The notes: generated by a model not told the origin, from the letters alone. Shown: positions 52,410 through 62,096, counted from the stretch's first letter. The stretch is DNA of 64,000 nt from JAFEDN01 sp963697455 (GCA_963697455.1 CAVOOI010000034.1:124001-188000), one strand, 5' to 3'. Numbers and translations: made by a program.

Positions 52410-52612
52410 ACATTAACCCCATATCCGTGTTGCTCAATTACTTTTTTTATAGACTCCAATGATACTTTGGAATCATCAAACTCTACGACTAATGTTTCAG
52501 TTTGCAAATTTACTTTCCCCGAACCGCCAATTTCTTTGACAGCAGTTTCAATTGTTCTGGCGCAATGTCCACACGACATTTTTGAAATTTTAAGAGTAGT
52601 CACAGTTGTCAT
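52406..52612 (-). CDS. copZ: Copper chaperone, CopZ-like
   Basis: 68 residues, one heavy-metal-associated domain with MSCGHCARTIE as the Cys-x-x-Cys metal site. Carries Cu(I) to CopA. It starts 13 bp after csoR and overlaps copA by 4 bp. The short length and neighbours decide the call. Confidence 0.92.
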   Translation of the reverse strand: MTTVTTLKISKMSCGHCARTIETAVKEIGGSGKVNLQTETLVVEFDDSKVSLESIKKVIEQHGYGVNV

Positions 52613-52625
52613 GTTTTTTCTCCAC

Positions 52626-52952
52626 TTATTTAATAAGTTTATTGATCGTTACCAGGAGTTCTTTAATCACTTCGTTATCACCTTGTTGAATGCGTTCCAC
52701 CACGCAAGTATTAAGATGACATTCCAGAAGCAGTTTACCTACGCTGTTCAGAGCAGATTGAGCGGCGGCTATTTGATTCAATACATCGTCGCAATAAGTA
52801 TCTTTTTCAATCAGATGTTTAATCCCCCGGATTTGCCCTTCAATCCGGTTTAGCCTAGAGATTAAATTAGCTTTGGTTTTTTCCTGATGATGAGCCATCC
52901 GGATACCGTCGATCCCATTTTTAGAAAAGCCACTTTTAAGTTTTGTGTTCAT
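52626..52952 (-). CDS. csoR: Copper-sensing repressor of the CsoR family
   Basis: 108 residues from the ATG at 52952 (AGAGG 8 bp upstream). The Cu(I) ligands Cys54, His79 and Cys83 are present with the same spacing (25 and 4) as in the M. tuberculosis prototype; RLNRIEGQIRGI is the DNA-binding helix signature of the family. Represses the copZ-copA genes until copper binds. A matching operator lies just upstream. Confidence 0.92.
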   Translation of the reverse strand: MNTKLKSGFSKNGIDGIRMAHHQEKTKANLISRLNRIEGQIRGIKHLIEKDTYCDDVLNQIAAAQSALNSVGKLLLECHLNTCVVERIQQGDNEVIKELLVTINKLIK

Positions 52953-52974
52953 AGTTATCACCTCTAATTTTCAA

Positions 52975-52993
52975 TATACCATACAGGGGTATA
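52975..52993 (-). promoter_or_regulatory. CsoR operator candidate
   Basis: On the minus strand TATACCCCTGTATGGTATA is a near-palindrome of the TACCCC...GGGGTA kind used by CsoR. It lies 22 bp before the csoR start, where it would cover the promoter, consistent with autoregulation. Confidence 0.6.
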
Positions 52994-53177
52994 CTATGTA
53001 AAGCCCCGGTCTATCCGCAATGGGCTTGGCGGCGGCGGGAAATATTAACGATGTTTGGATAAATTCCGGAGCCCCACCTTCAACTCATTCAATTATTGAC
53101 AAGATCTTTGTAATCATATATCATTACATCATTCGAATGGTCTCTTAATAAGTAAGCTAATTTATTTAGGTGTTAAT

Positions 53178-54158
53178 ATGAAAAAAATCTTATTGTTATT
53201 ATTAAGTTTAGGCTTGTCGATGAGCGCAGCCTTTGCTGCGGTTCAACCACAGCCGGTTGCTCCGGAAAAAACGATTGGCATCGTGTTGCCAATGGATCAC
53301 GTCGCTTTGCGCGCTATCGTCGCGGGTTTCGAAGAAACTGTTACCAAAGCTTATCCTGGAAAAGTGCGCTTTGAAGTTGAAAACGCCGAACATGACCTGA
53401 ATATTCAGCGGGCCATCATTCAAAAATTTATTAATCAAAAGGTTGATTTGATTGTGCCAGTGGCAACTTCGCCTACCCAAATGGCCATCGGCATGGTGAA
53501 AAATCAGCCGATCGTCGGATTGGCGGCGATGGTGCCAGATTCAGTGCGTGATCAACCAGGAATGGCTGACCGGGTTACCGCCGTTAGAGATGAAATCAAT
53601 AGCACCAAGCAAATGGCTTTTATCCATGCGCTGCTGCCTAACGCTAAAAAAATCACCCTAATTTATAGCGCTGACGATAAAGTTATTCCCGAGGCTAATA
53701 ATGCTATCGCCGTCGCCAAACAAATTGGTATCACGATTCAGCCATTGATGGTGCAAACCCTCAGCGATTTATATGGAGCCAGCCGCCGCATCGACAAAGA
53801 TAGCCAGGCAATTTTCATTTTAAAAGATAATTTAATCGCAAGTGGTATCAATACCCTGGTTTATAATGCCAATAAAAACCATATTCCATTAATCACTTCC
53901 GATGAAGGCACGGTCAGCAGCGGCGCCGCCACCGCGTTAGGCGTAGAAGAAAAGCAAATCGGGATTGAGGGCGGTAATTTGGCTGTTAAAATTTTAAATG
54001 GCCAACCGGTTAGCCAACTGCCCATTCAAGAAATGAGCCAACTGCTAGTGTTCATTAATACCAAAGCAGCCGTGGCGCAAGGTTTAGATGTCGAAGCCAT
54101 AAAACGGTACGCACAACAACAAAATTTTGCTGTGAAATTAAACCCAGTTGCTAAATAA
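53178..54158 (+). CDS. ABC transporter substrate-binding protein, TrpX (DUF534) type
   Basis: 326 residues with a signal peptide (ILLLLLSLGLSMSAAFA). TIGIVLPMDHVALRAIVAGF, NLNIQRAIIQKF-like helix, VPVATSPTQMAIGM and NHIPLITSDEGTVSSGA are characteristic of the family, whose studied members bind tryptophan or related amino acids. First gene of a three-gene ABC importer; permease follows 11 bp later. Confidence 0.88.
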   Translation: MKKILLLLLSLGLSMSAAFAAVQPQPVAPEKTIGIVLPMDHVALRAIVAGFEETVTKAYPGKVRFEVENAEHDLNIQRAIIQKFINQKVDLIVPVATSPTQMAIGMVKNQPIVGLAAMVPDSVRDQPGMADRVTAVRDEINSTKQMAFIHALLPNAKKITLIYSADDKVIPEANNAIAVAKQIGITIQPLMVQTLSDLYGASRRIDKDSQAIFILKDNLIASGINTLVYNANKNHIPLITSDEGTVSSGAATALGVEEKQIGIEGGNLAVKILNGQPVSQLPIQEMSQLLVFINTKAAVAQGLDVEAIKRYAQQQNFAVKLNPVAK

Positions 54159-54169
54159 CTGTTTTCGGT

Positions 54170-55051
54170 ATGGATATTATTCTAACCGCCCTCAGCCAAA
54201 GTATCTTGTTTTTTCCTTTGGCTTTGGGCATTTACATCAGCTATATCATTTTACGCGCGACTGACTTAACAGTTGACGGCAGCTTTGTGTTGGGAGCGGC
54301 GGTTTTCGCGCGGTTACTCACCTCCGGAGTGCCTATCGGCTGGGCGTTTTTAGCGGCAGGTTTGGGCGGCGCGTTAGCGGGAGTGGGGGTTAGTCTTATT
54401 CAGTACAAAGGCCGCATTAATTCCTTATTAGCCGGTATTTTGGCATTATTTATGCTGTATAGCATCAATTTTGATGTCATGGGGCGGCCCAACATCAGTT
54501 TATTCAATGAAATAAGCCTGGGCAGTTTGATCCACCTGGATAGCATGAATGGCAATTGGATTTTTGCCGGCATTATCGTAGTGCTGTTGACAGTGTTATT
54601 AAGCCTACTGTTGATGACGCGTTATGGGCTAGTATTACGTGCGTTTGGCGAACATCATCAATTACTTAGCCGGTTGGGTCATCACATTGAATATTACCGC
54701 TTTGCCGGTTTTGCATTGAGCAATGCTCTAGTAGCCTGGTGCGGAGCCATGACCGCCGAAATTAATGGTTATGCAGATTTAGGAATGGGATTTGGTATGG
54801 CTTTAACCGGGATTGGAACCGTGGTGATTGGGCGTCAAATTCTCAAACCATTCTATAAACAGCATCAATTTCATCTGCCTTTCGAATTATGCGGATGCAT
54901 TATTGGCGTATTTTTATATTTTCTAGCGATTAATGAATTTTTAGCTTGGGGAGTCAACCCAATTAATTTGAAGCTATTGCTCGGTCTTATTTTAGTATTT
55001 TTCTTGAGGCTGACCTCGAAAGGTGGAGTCTCAGTCAAGCAAGAAGCATAA
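54170..55051 (+). CDS. ABC transporter permease (TrpY-like)
   Basis: 293 residues, about eight membrane helices. RATDLTVDGSFVLGAAVFAR is the conserved N-terminal loop of this branched-chain-like permease family, and GIGTVVIGRQILK is the coupling-helix region. Forms the channel of the importer with its neighbours. ATPase gene starts 4 bp downstream. Confidence 0.9.
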   Translation: MDIILTALSQSILFFPLALGIYISYIILRATDLTVDGSFVLGAAVFARLLTSGVPIGWAFLAAGLGGALAGVGVSLIQYKGRINSLLAGILALFMLYSINFDVMGRPNISLFNEISLGSLIHLDSMNGNWIFAGIIVVLLTVLLSLLLMTRYGLVLRAFGEHHQLLSRLGHHIEYYRFAGFALSNALVAWCGAMTAEINGYADLGMGFGMALTGIGTVVIGRQILKPFYKQHQFHLPFELCGCIIGVFLYFLAINEFLAWGVNPINLKLLLGLILVFFLRLTSKGGVSVKQEA

Positions 55052-55055
55052 TTCT

Positions 55056-55823
55056 ATGTTAAACAAAATTACCAACCACCACTTGTGTGTGATAGATAAT
55101 GTCAGTCTGCGCTTTCCAGTCGCGGATAGACCTATTTTGCAAAATATTAACTATGCCATTAATTATGGAGATAGAGTGATTTTGCTGGGCAGCAACGGCT
55201 CCGGTAAAAGTTCATTGCTAAAATTACTCAACCGTACTTATCAGCCAACGTCCGGCAAGATATTTTTAAAGCAAAAAAAATTAGACAATATTCCTATTCA
55301 TAAATTTAGCCAACGAGTAGTGACGGTTACTCAGGATCTTCGTGATTCATTGTTTTTTAATTTGACGGTATTGGAAAACTGTTTGTTGTGGGAAACCCGC
55401 TTTCAAAAAGTTTCTTTTAAGATTAGTAAGCATGAGCAAAGAGATTTTTTTGATGACTATTTAGTAAAATTTCATGCGCAATTACCCAAAAAATTAGACG
55501 TGTGTGTGGCGGCTTTATCCGGAGGCGAACGCCAAAGTTTGGTGTTAGCGCTCTGCTTATTGCACCCGCCGGAATTATTGTTATTGGATGAACACACCAG
55601 CGCTTTGGATCCTAAAATCGCCGCCAATTTAATTAGTTATACTGAAAAACTTTTAGAAGAAAAATCGATTACTTGTGTGTTGACCACGCATAATTTGGAC
55701 ATTGCTTTAAAATACGGCAACCGGTTACTCGCCTTAGCAGAGGGCCAAATTCGTTTACAAGCCGATGGAGCCGAAAAAACTCGATTAACGCAAGAGGAAG
55801 TACTAGAGCGCTGTTATTTATAA
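55056..55823 (+). CDS. ABC transporter ATP-binding protein
   Basis: 255 residues from the ATG at 55056; an upstream GTG in frame (55023) would overlap the permease and is less likely. Walker A LLGSNGSGKSSLLKLL, Q-loop VTQDLRDSLFFNLT, signature ALSGGERQSLVLAL, Walker B ELLLLDEHTSALD, H-loop TTHNLD. Completes the importer operon. Convergent with the membrane gene, 2 bp between. Confidence 0.95.
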   Translation: MLNKITNHHLCVIDNVSLRFPVADRPILQNINYAINYGDRVILLGSNGSGKSSLLKLLNRTYQPTSGKIFLKQKKLDNIPIHKFSQRVVTVTQDLRDSLFFNLTVLENCLLWETRFQKVSFKISKHEQRDFFDDYLVKFHAQLPKKLDVCVAALSGGERQSLVLALCLLHPPELLLLDEHTSALDPKIAANLISYTEKLLEEKSITCVLTTHNLDIALKYGNRLLALAEGQIRLQADGAEKTRLTQEEVLERCYL

Positions 55824-55825
55824 GC

Positions 55826-56179
55826 TTATTCTTTTGGATAAAGAAATTTAACGATAATATAAGCCATGCCTACAATTTGGAGAAAGTTTTCTATGATAAT
55901 TCCATAGAGAAAATTTTGCGAAGAAAGAAAGCTCCAAGTATTTAATCCGATCATGGCGGTTAAGAAGATATGAAAGAGCATGATTATACTGATCCATAAG
56001 ATAATCGCCAAAGACCACCATAAACGTAAATGATAGAATTGACGCCTTCCTTGTAACTCCACGGATTCTTTTTGGCTTATCACGAAATCATTCAGAAATC
56101 TTGCGCTTTCTATTTCTTCTTTATCTTTGATTGTTTCTTGAGTGGCGGAAACAATGTCTACATCAAAGTCCATACTCAT
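55826..56179 (-). CDS. Small membrane protein co-encoded with the ImmA-like peptidase
   Basis: 117 residues. An acidic N-terminus, then two hydrophobic helices (SLAIILWISIIMLFHIFLTA, and GIIIENFLQIVGMAYIIVKF). It overlaps the ImmA-type gene by 17 bp, so translation is coupled. No family recognised. It may be the membrane partner or substrate of the peptidase, as in some stress or toxin-related modules. Confidence 0.65.
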   Translation of the reverse strand: MSMDFDVDIVSATQETIKDKEEIESARFLNDFVISQKESVELQGRRQFYHLRLWWSLAIILWISIIMLFHIFLTAMIGLNTWSFLSSQNFLYGIIIENFLQIVGMAYIIVKFLYPKE

Positions 56180-56678
56180 TCTTATCCATTAATCGATATT
56201 TAATCACTGATTCAGACACCACAAAGGAAGTTGCAAGCTCTGAGATACTCGCAATATTTTTGTATTTGTTTAGTATGAAATTAGGAACAAGCAAGTTAGC
56301 TGCAAAAGCGTTTGCCTCTTGTTCTCTAAAATCTGTTTGTTTCTTGGTTAATTGCTCTCGGTAAAGAATTTTATAATCTTTGGATTCGGCCCAGGCCCTA
56401 TGAAGTTGGTGATGGCCCAATTCGTGTGCAATTGTAAAGGTTTGACGTGGGGTGAATTCATTTTTATTAACGTAGATGGCTTTTTCTTTGGAATTAAAAA
56501 ACCCAGAAATTAATTTATCACTTTCTTCATTGAACTCGGTAAAATAAACTTTAATCCCCAGCTCCTGAGCTATTTTGACAGGATTTATGGGGGGTTCTTC
56601 ATAACCGAAGAATTTGATCAATTCTTGAGCTTTTTGTATGGCTAATTTATAGTTAGCTGTTCCCTGGGTATGTTCCAT
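56163..56678 (-). CDS. ImmA/IrrE-family zinc metallopeptidase
   Basis: 171 residues from the ATG at 56678 (AAAGGA upstream); a longer frame to 56717 exists. The zinc site is TIAHELGHHQLHR (HELGH at 85-89). ImmA-type peptidases cut HTH repressors or other regulators to switch on mobile elements or stress genes. No HTH repressor is adjacent; the coupled membrane protein is the only neighbour. Confidence 0.88.
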   Translation of the reverse strand: MEHTQGTANYKLAIQKAQELIKFFGYEEPPINPVKIAQELGIKVYFTEFNEESDKLISGFFNSKEKAIYVNKNEFTPRQTFTIAHELGHHQLHRAWAESKDYKILYREQLTKKQTDFREQEANAFAANLLVPNFILNKYKNIASISELATSFVVSESVIKYRLMDKNEYGL

Positions 56679-56836
56679 TTTAAATTTCCTTTTAAGGTTT
56701 TTTAAAAGCTTACACATTACTTCTTCTTATATGTATTAAAATTATCCACTGAATTTTATATGCTTACGATTTAAGTATACCGACTATTACATCCTTGCGC
56801 AACAAGCAAGTTGTGAAATGCGCGCTTTGCTAAAAT

Positions 56837-58957
56837 TTAATGAACATTGCGTTCAAAAGCGCAGGCTCTGTATAAAATTTCCCCTCCGGCAGGTGCGCGC
56901 TCGATTCTTACTAATACCCGGTTATTGCTATTTGAGCCGAGAACTTTGACATTGGCATTGAAAGATTCTCGTTTTTTAGTAAAAAAATTATAGCCGGTAT
57001 AGGTACTGTGCTTAACCCCTTGATCGTCTTTCTCTCGGGCCATTTGGGTGGATTTGCTTTTGAAATGGTTACGTAATTCTTTGTCGTTATCAAAACAAAC
57101 TGCAGGTAAATCGAATTTCATGAAACGTTTAATAGCACCTTGCACCGGTTGAATATCTGGGTGAGGATAGATTGTATGTTGGTCCCAGACGATTTTTAAA
57201 GGTGGCGGTGGGGCAGAATGTGGTTTAACCTCCTCCTCTTCCACCTTTGCTTCGGGAGCACGTGAGCGGGTTTTTTTCTGTTTTGGAGGCAGCGAGGGAG
57301 GAAGAGTTGCCTCTCCCACGTTCTGGAAAGGGGCCAGCGCAGATTTGATATTTTTTAAAAGCGCTAAGAACCTCTGCTCAGGTAAAGACTGACGGCATGA
57401 GAGGATAATTTGATTTGTTCCAGGCTCAACTGAAAATTTGTCCTCGTTCAATACTCTGCTTATAACTTGCAGGACTTTAGGCATATCTGAATAGATATAG
57501 ATTTTAGATTCCGGCTCTGAATGAGAGAGAAAACCTTCCTCGATTCGGACATCGTTGATCTGGCTATAAGCGTTTAAACACTTAGTCAGTTTAAAAAATT
57601 GTTTTTTGAGTTTGTTGATGCTGAATCCACGGGTGAAAAGTTCTAGAAAAACTTTTTTAAATTCACGTTGTTGGTTATTGCTGAATTTAGTATTAGAAAA
57701 AATGGCAACTTCTTTACCTTCGGCAAGGAACGTGACCCTCGCATTTTGCAAAGATTTTTGCAAAATGGTAGCGACCATTCCCGGAGGTAGTATCTCAGCT
57801 GGGTTAGGGGTTAATAATAAATAGCTTGAAGATTTTTTACCTAAATTAAGGGGCTCAATTTTAACGATTTTTGTTAAATTTTTGGTATCGGTTAACGCTT
57901 TTTTTAATATGGATAACTGAACACTCACGACTTTCTTTTCGTCCGGCAGGAGAAAACTAAAATTAAAATCGCTAAATTTAAATGAATAGGCAAATAAGCC
58001 GACCAGTAACGGGAGACGTAATATATTTAAATTAGTGCTGGAATTTATGGAGGTATGGATAATAAATAATAAAATTATTATAAAAAAAAATATTTGGATA
58101 AACTTGATTATTTTTCTAAGTAAGTCGTCCGATCTGGAAGTTGCTATTTTTAATTGAATTTTTTTGTGTAATTTTTCTTTTAAAGTCAACAATTTTTCTG
58201 TGCTTTGATAATGTAAAGGGATCGAAAAAAGGGTATTTTCACGCCGATTATAAAGTCTCCAGAAAATTTTAGTGATGGGAGGGTGAGTTGCCATAGAAAA
58301 CAGAATTGCTATTAATGCATGGACCCCACTATGAAAACTTCTAGTGTGGTTTTTTAAATTTTCCAAATAAACTTGGTCTCTTTCTGCTTTATACGTTAAA
58401 AAATTCTTGGCTAATTCTTTAGCTTGAGTATAGAATCCCCAATCTTGGTCTTTAAACGGAATTTGTTCTTTTAGTGGGGTAAAGGCTTTATATAAAAGCT
58501 CAAATGTTTCTCTTACCACGGTTGTGTCCACCGAAGTGCTTTTTACGCAACGATCCACGGCACGACTAAATTCAAACAGAAAGTGTCGTTGATCATTTTC
58601 ACTTAATGCAGATAACGGCTGCCAGGGAGCTACGCTATACTCCCTGTTGCAATAAGCTGGAAATTTAAAATCCCGCAAGGCTTGGTAACGGTCGAGTGTG
58701 CTATTTCTTTCTTGAAGAAGTGCATGTTCCACCAGATCATGGCAAAAAGATTGGATTGGAGAATTTATGGGATTGAATAACGAGGATCTCAAAGAAAGGA
58801 AAAATGAATTAAATAAAAATAGCGACATCATAGTAACGTGGAAAAGGCTTTTAGATTGTCGAGTATTGAGTGAGTCGTGGAGGTTAATAATCTCTTGGCG
58901 TAATTCAAGCCGGCTTTTGCTTTCACTAGGATCTCGCTGAGTTCTGGATATTTTCAT
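56837..58957 (-). CDS. Large hypothetical protein with a central membrane anchor
   Basis: 706 residues, not recognised. Hydrophobic segments at about 43-60, and 285-325 (IQIFFFIIILLFIIH, then LPLLVGLFAYSF); coiled-coil-like basic stretch before it (LLTLKEKLHKKIQLKI). A Pro/Lys/Glu-rich linker (about 565-605, with KKTRSRAP and HSAPPPPLK) separates a C-terminal domain of about 105 residues (FMKFDLPAVCFDNDKELRNH ... VLVRIERAPAGGEIL). Size, AT-richness and layout suggest an accessory or effector protein; no catalytic motif was identified. Confidence 0.65.
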   Translation of the reverse strand: MKISRTQRDPSESKSRLELRQEIINLHDSLNTRQSKSLFHVTMMSLFLFNSFFLSLRSSLFNPINSPIQSFCHDLVEHALLQERNSTLDRYQALRDFKFPAYCNREYSVAPWQPLSALSENDQRHFLFEFSRAVDRCVKSTSVDTTVVRETFELLYKAFTPLKEQIPFKDQDWGFYTQAKELAKNFLTYKAERDQVYLENLKNHTRSFHSGVHALIAILFSMATHPPITKIFWRLYNRRENTLFSIPLHYQSTEKLLTLKEKLHKKIQLKIATSRSDDLLRKIIKFIQIFFFIIILLFIIHTSINSSTNLNILRLPLLVGLFAYSFKFSDFNFSFLLPDEKKVVSVQLSILKKALTDTKNLTKIVKIEPLNLGKKSSSYLLLTPNPAEILPPGMVATILQKSLQNARVTFLAEGKEVAIFSNTKFSNNQQREFKKVFLELFTRGFSINKLKKQFFKLTKCLNAYSQINDVRIEEGFLSHSEPESKIYIYSDMPKVLQVISRVLNEDKFSVEPGTNQIILSCRQSLPEQRFLALLKNIKSALAPFQNVGEATLPPSLPPKQKKTRSRAPEAKVEEEEVKPHSAPPPPLKIVWDQHTIYPHPDIQPVQGAIKRFMKFDLPAVCFDNDKELRNHFKSKSTQMAREKDDQGVKHSTYTGYNFFTKKRESFNANVKVLGSNSNNRVLVRIERAPAGGEILYRACAFERNVH

Positions 58958-58999
58958 ATTCGTTTTTTTACCTGTTTGTAACTATCGTTTCAGAGCAGA

Positions 59000-59084
59000 G
59001 TCATTGCGAGCGCTAGCGAAGCAATCTAGTTCGATGTTTTTTGTTGGCACTGAACTGGATTACTTCTCTAGCGCTCGCAATGAC
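59000..59084. repeat. 85-bp inverted repeat of the GTCATTGCGAGCG type
   Basis: GTCATTGCGAGCGCTAG and its complement CTAGCGCTCGCAATGAC bound the element; GAAGCAATCTAGTTC and GAACTGGATTACTTC are the inner arms. Such intergenic hairpins are a common repeat class in gammaproteobacteria with intracellular lifestyles. It lies between the 706-residue gene and coq7 (both leftward), and might end coq7 transcription. Confidence 0.8.
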
Positions 59085-59104
59085 AGGTTCAAAATTCGCG
59101 AAAT

Positions 59105-59746
59105 CTAAATTTTGGCGGCAGTCGTCGTCATCACTTTTGCTTGCATCGACATAAAAAACTTAATCAGCTTGGGTAGCGGGACCGCTCCCGCATCGGCTGC
59201 GCTTTGACCGTGGCGTTGCTCGTCTTCACGCATCTGGGTGATGATTTTACGGCTTTTCAAATCCTTAGCTGGAAAACGGCGTAAATGGCCGTTTAAATGG
59301 CGGGTGACTTGCCGCTCCGTTTCTTCGACAAAACCTAGGCTCCACTTGTCGCCAGCTATCCCCGCTATTAAACCAATGAGATAAGCTTGACTGTACCAAA
59401 AGAAATTCAAATAGCTATGATGAGTCCCTAGTTCTTTTAAGCGCTGCGCTGTCCAAGCGAGATGATCGGTTTCCTCGCTAGCCGCTTTTGCTAAAGCGTC
59501 CTGAATCAAGGGATTTCGCGCCATGGCCATTTGCCCGTAATATAATGCCTGCGCGCAGATTTCACCACTGTGGTTAACGCGCATTAATTCAGCGCTCAGT
59601 TGGCGTTCGCTCTCAGTCAGTGCGGGTTCTTCGAGGTGTGTGGCAGGATTAGGGCGCTGGCCCTGCAGTTCGGTGCAGACTGTAGTTAAACCCCGTTCCA
59701 GCTGAATTAATAATTGATCGAGAGTAGAATAACTTCGCTTGTTCAT
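59105..59746 (-). CDS. coq7: Demethoxyubiquinone hydroxylase
   Basis: 213 residues. Di-iron enzyme for the last ring hydroxylation of ubiquinone. Ligand motifs: MRVNHSGEICAQALYYGQMA, the helix ASEETDHLAW, and MREDEQRHGQSA. Same pathway as ubiE and ubiJ 35 kb away. Start ATG at 59746; the start is 53 bp from the divergent parC. Confidence 0.95.
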   Translation of the reverse strand: MNKRSYSTLDQLLIQLERGLTTVCTELQGQRPNPATHLEEPALTESERQLSAELMRVNHSGEICAQALYYGQMAMARNPLIQDALAKAASEETDHLAWTAQRLKELGTHHSYLNFFWYSQAYLIGLIAGIAGDKWSLGFVEETERQVTRHLNGHLRRFPAKDLKSRKIITQMREDEQRHGQSAADAGAVPLPKLIKFFMSMQAKVMTTTAAKI

Positions 59747-59799
59747 GCTGGTAAATTAGCATAAAATCATTGTCTTGTCATTAGCGAGGCTGGGTATTT

Positions 59800-62043
59800 A
59801 TGTCCACGAAGCATTTAGCAGAAATTGAGCGTCAACCGCTTGATGAATTTACTGAAAAAGCCTATTTGAATTACTCGATGTATGTGATCCTAGATCGAGC
59901 GCTGCCGCATATTGGTGACGGTTTGAAGCCGGTACAGCGCCGCATTATTTATGCTATGTCAGAACTTGGACTAAAAGCGGGCGCAAAATATAAAAAATCC
60001 GCGCGTACCATCGGTGATGTGTTGGGTAAATATCATCCGCATGGTGACTCAGCCTGTTATGAGGCAATGGTGCTTATGGCGCAAGATTTTGCTTATCGCT
60101 ATCCATTGGTGGATGGCCAAGGCAACTGGGGGTCCGCCGACGATCCTAAGTCTTTTGCGGCGATGCGTTATACTGAAGCGCGCATGACGCCCTATGCGCA
60201 AGTGTTGTTAGAAGAATTAGAATTGGGCACAGTGGAATGGAAACCCAATTTTGACGGTACGTTATCTGAACCGATATTGTTACCCGCTAGACTGCCTAAC
60301 GTATTATTAAACGGCACTATGGGCATTGCGGTGGGGATGGCGACCGATATTCCGCCGCATAATTTGCGGGAAGTCGCTGATGCGTGTATCTATTTATTAG
60401 AAAACCCCAAGGCTGGCCTCCCTGATCTTATGAATTTGATTCGTGGACCGGATTATCCGACCGAGGCTGAAATTATTACTTCACCCGCAGAAATTCAAGC
60501 GATTTATGCAAGCGGCGGCGGCAGTGTGCGAATGCGTGCCGTCTATACGGAAGAAAATGGTGATATTATCATTACTGCGCTGCCACATCAGGTGTCGGGC
60601 GCAAAAGTGCTGGAGCAAATTGCCGGGCAAATGCTGGCAAAAAAACTGCCGAATGTGAGTGATTTGCGCGACGAATCCGATCATGAATACCCGACGCGAT
60701 TAGTCATTACCCCGCGTTCCAATCGCGTCGATGTAGAAACATTGATGGCGCATTTATTTGCAACCACTGATTTAGAGCGTAATTACCGCGTAAATCTTAA
60801 TATGGTCGGTCTGGATGGCCGCCCTCAAGTTAAAAACTTATTAGTAATATTGAACGAATGGCTTAAGTTTCGTTTACAAACCGTCAAACGCCGTTTGGAA
60901 TTTAGATTAGAGCAAGTGCTGGCCCGTTTACACATTTTAGATGGTTTGCTGATCGCCTTTTTAAATATTGACGAAGTCATTGCGATTATCCGTCATGAGG
61001 ACGAACCTAAACCCGCGCTGATTAAACGTTTTTCATTAAGTGAAAAACAGGCTGAATCCATTTTAGAAATTAAATTACGGCATTTGGCAAAATTAGAAGA
61101 AATCAAAATTCGCGGAGAACAAGCAGATTTAAGCGCAGAGCGCGATCAAATTGAAAAAGTACTGCAATCGGAGACGCGATTAAAAAATTTAGTTAAAAAA
61201 GAGATTCAAGAAGATAAACAGCGTTATGGCGATCCGCGCCGCTCACCCATAGTATCGCGTCCGGAAGCTAAGGCATTACGTGAAGAAGAGATGGTTCCTG
61301 CCGAACCCGTGACCATCGTGTTATCCAAGCAAGGTTGGATACGTGCAGCGAAAGGCCATGAGGTTGAAGGTGCGAGCTTGAGTTATCGGGCAGGTGACGA
61401 GTATGCCATGCAAGCGTTAGGTCGTAGCAATGTACCAGCGGTAGTCATTGATAGCGAGGGCAAAAGTTATTCTCTGTTGCCGCATACTTTGCCGTCGGCG
61501 CGCGGGCAAGGTGAACCTTTAACTAAGTATGTGCAATCTTCTTCCGGCGTTAATTTTGTGGCGATATTATCGAACGAGGAGGCGGAAACAGAATATGTTT
61601 TGGCTTCTGATTTTGGCTACGGTTTCATCGTTAAACTTAACGATTTATATTCCAAAACGCGCACCGGCAAATTAATCTTGAAAGTTCCAGAAGGAGCAAA
61701 AGTATTGATATCTGGAGAGATTGCTGATAAAAATAATCAATATTTAGCGGTAGTCACCAATCAAGGGCGGTTACTATTATTTCCAGTGGCGCAACTCCCA
61801 GAATTAGCGCGCGGCAAAGGTAATAAGATTATTCAAATTCCCAGCGCCCGTGCGATTAGCCGTGAAGAATATTGTGTTGGGATTGCCGTGCTCAACAAGA
61901 ATAATGTTTTGACATTATATGCAGGTAAGCGTTCCTTACGCTTAACTCCTAAGGATTTAGCGGCGTTCTTGGGCGAGCGTGGTCAGCGTGGCGCTTTATT
62001 ACCGCGCGGTTTTAGACAGGTTGATTTTTGCAAGGTTGACTAA
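59800..62043 (+). CDS. parC: DNA topoisomerase IV subunit A
   Basis: 747 residues, full length. Catalytic Tyr124 in AAMRYTEARM; the quinolone-determining region YHPHGDSACYEAM has Ser84 and Glu88, the wild-type residues at positions equivalent to E. coli Ser80 and Glu84. C-terminal beta-pinwheel domain complete. Decatenates chromosomes with ParE, which is not in the window. Terminator-like hairpin at its end. Confidence 0.98.
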   Translation: MSTKHLAEIERQPLDEFTEKAYLNYSMYVILDRALPHIGDGLKPVQRRIIYAMSELGLKAGAKYKKSARTIGDVLGKYHPHGDSACYEAMVLMAQDFAYRYPLVDGQGNWGSADDPKSFAAMRYTEARMTPYAQVLLEELELGTVEWKPNFDGTLSEPILLPARLPNVLLNGTMGIAVGMATDIPPHNLREVADACIYLLENPKAGLPDLMNLIRGPDYPTEAEIITSPAEIQAIYASGGGSVRMRAVYTEENGDIIITALPHQVSGAKVLEQIAGQMLAKKLPNVSDLRDESDHEYPTRLVITPRSNRVDVETLMAHLFATTDLERNYRVNLNMVGLDGRPQVKNLLVILNEWLKFRLQTVKRRLEFRLEQVLARLHILDGLLIAFLNIDEVIAIIRHEDEPKPALIKRFSLSEKQAESILEIKLRHLAKLEEIKIRGEQADLSAERDQIEKVLQSETRLKNLVKKEIQEDKQRYGDPRRSPIVSRPEAKALREEEMVPAEPVTIVLSKQGWIRAAKGHEVEGASLSYRAGDEYAMQALGRSNVPAVVIDSEGKSYSLLPHTLPSARGQGEPLTKYVQSSSGVNFVAILSNEEAETEYVLASDFGYGFIVKLNDLYSKTRTGKLILKVPEGAKVLISGEIADKNNQYLAVVTNQGRLLLFPVAQLPELARGKGNKIIQIPSARAISREEYCVGIAVLNKNNVLTLYAGKRSLRLTPKDLAAFLGERGQRGALLPRGFRQVDFCKVD

Positions 62044-62085
62044 GGAATGTGGACGGAATTATTCCGTGCACGTTCCTAAATTTTT
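62043..62085 (+). terminator. Rho-independent terminator-like hairpin after parC
   Basis: AGGAATGTGGACGGAAT and ATTCCGTGCACGTTCCT (62043-62059 / 62061-62077) pair with one wobble and one mismatch, followed by AAATTTTT. It starts at the last base of the parC stop. The next gene begins 12 bp further on, so it must carry its own promoter or depend on read-through. Confidence 0.65.
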
Positions 62086-62096
62086 GGAAACAATTT

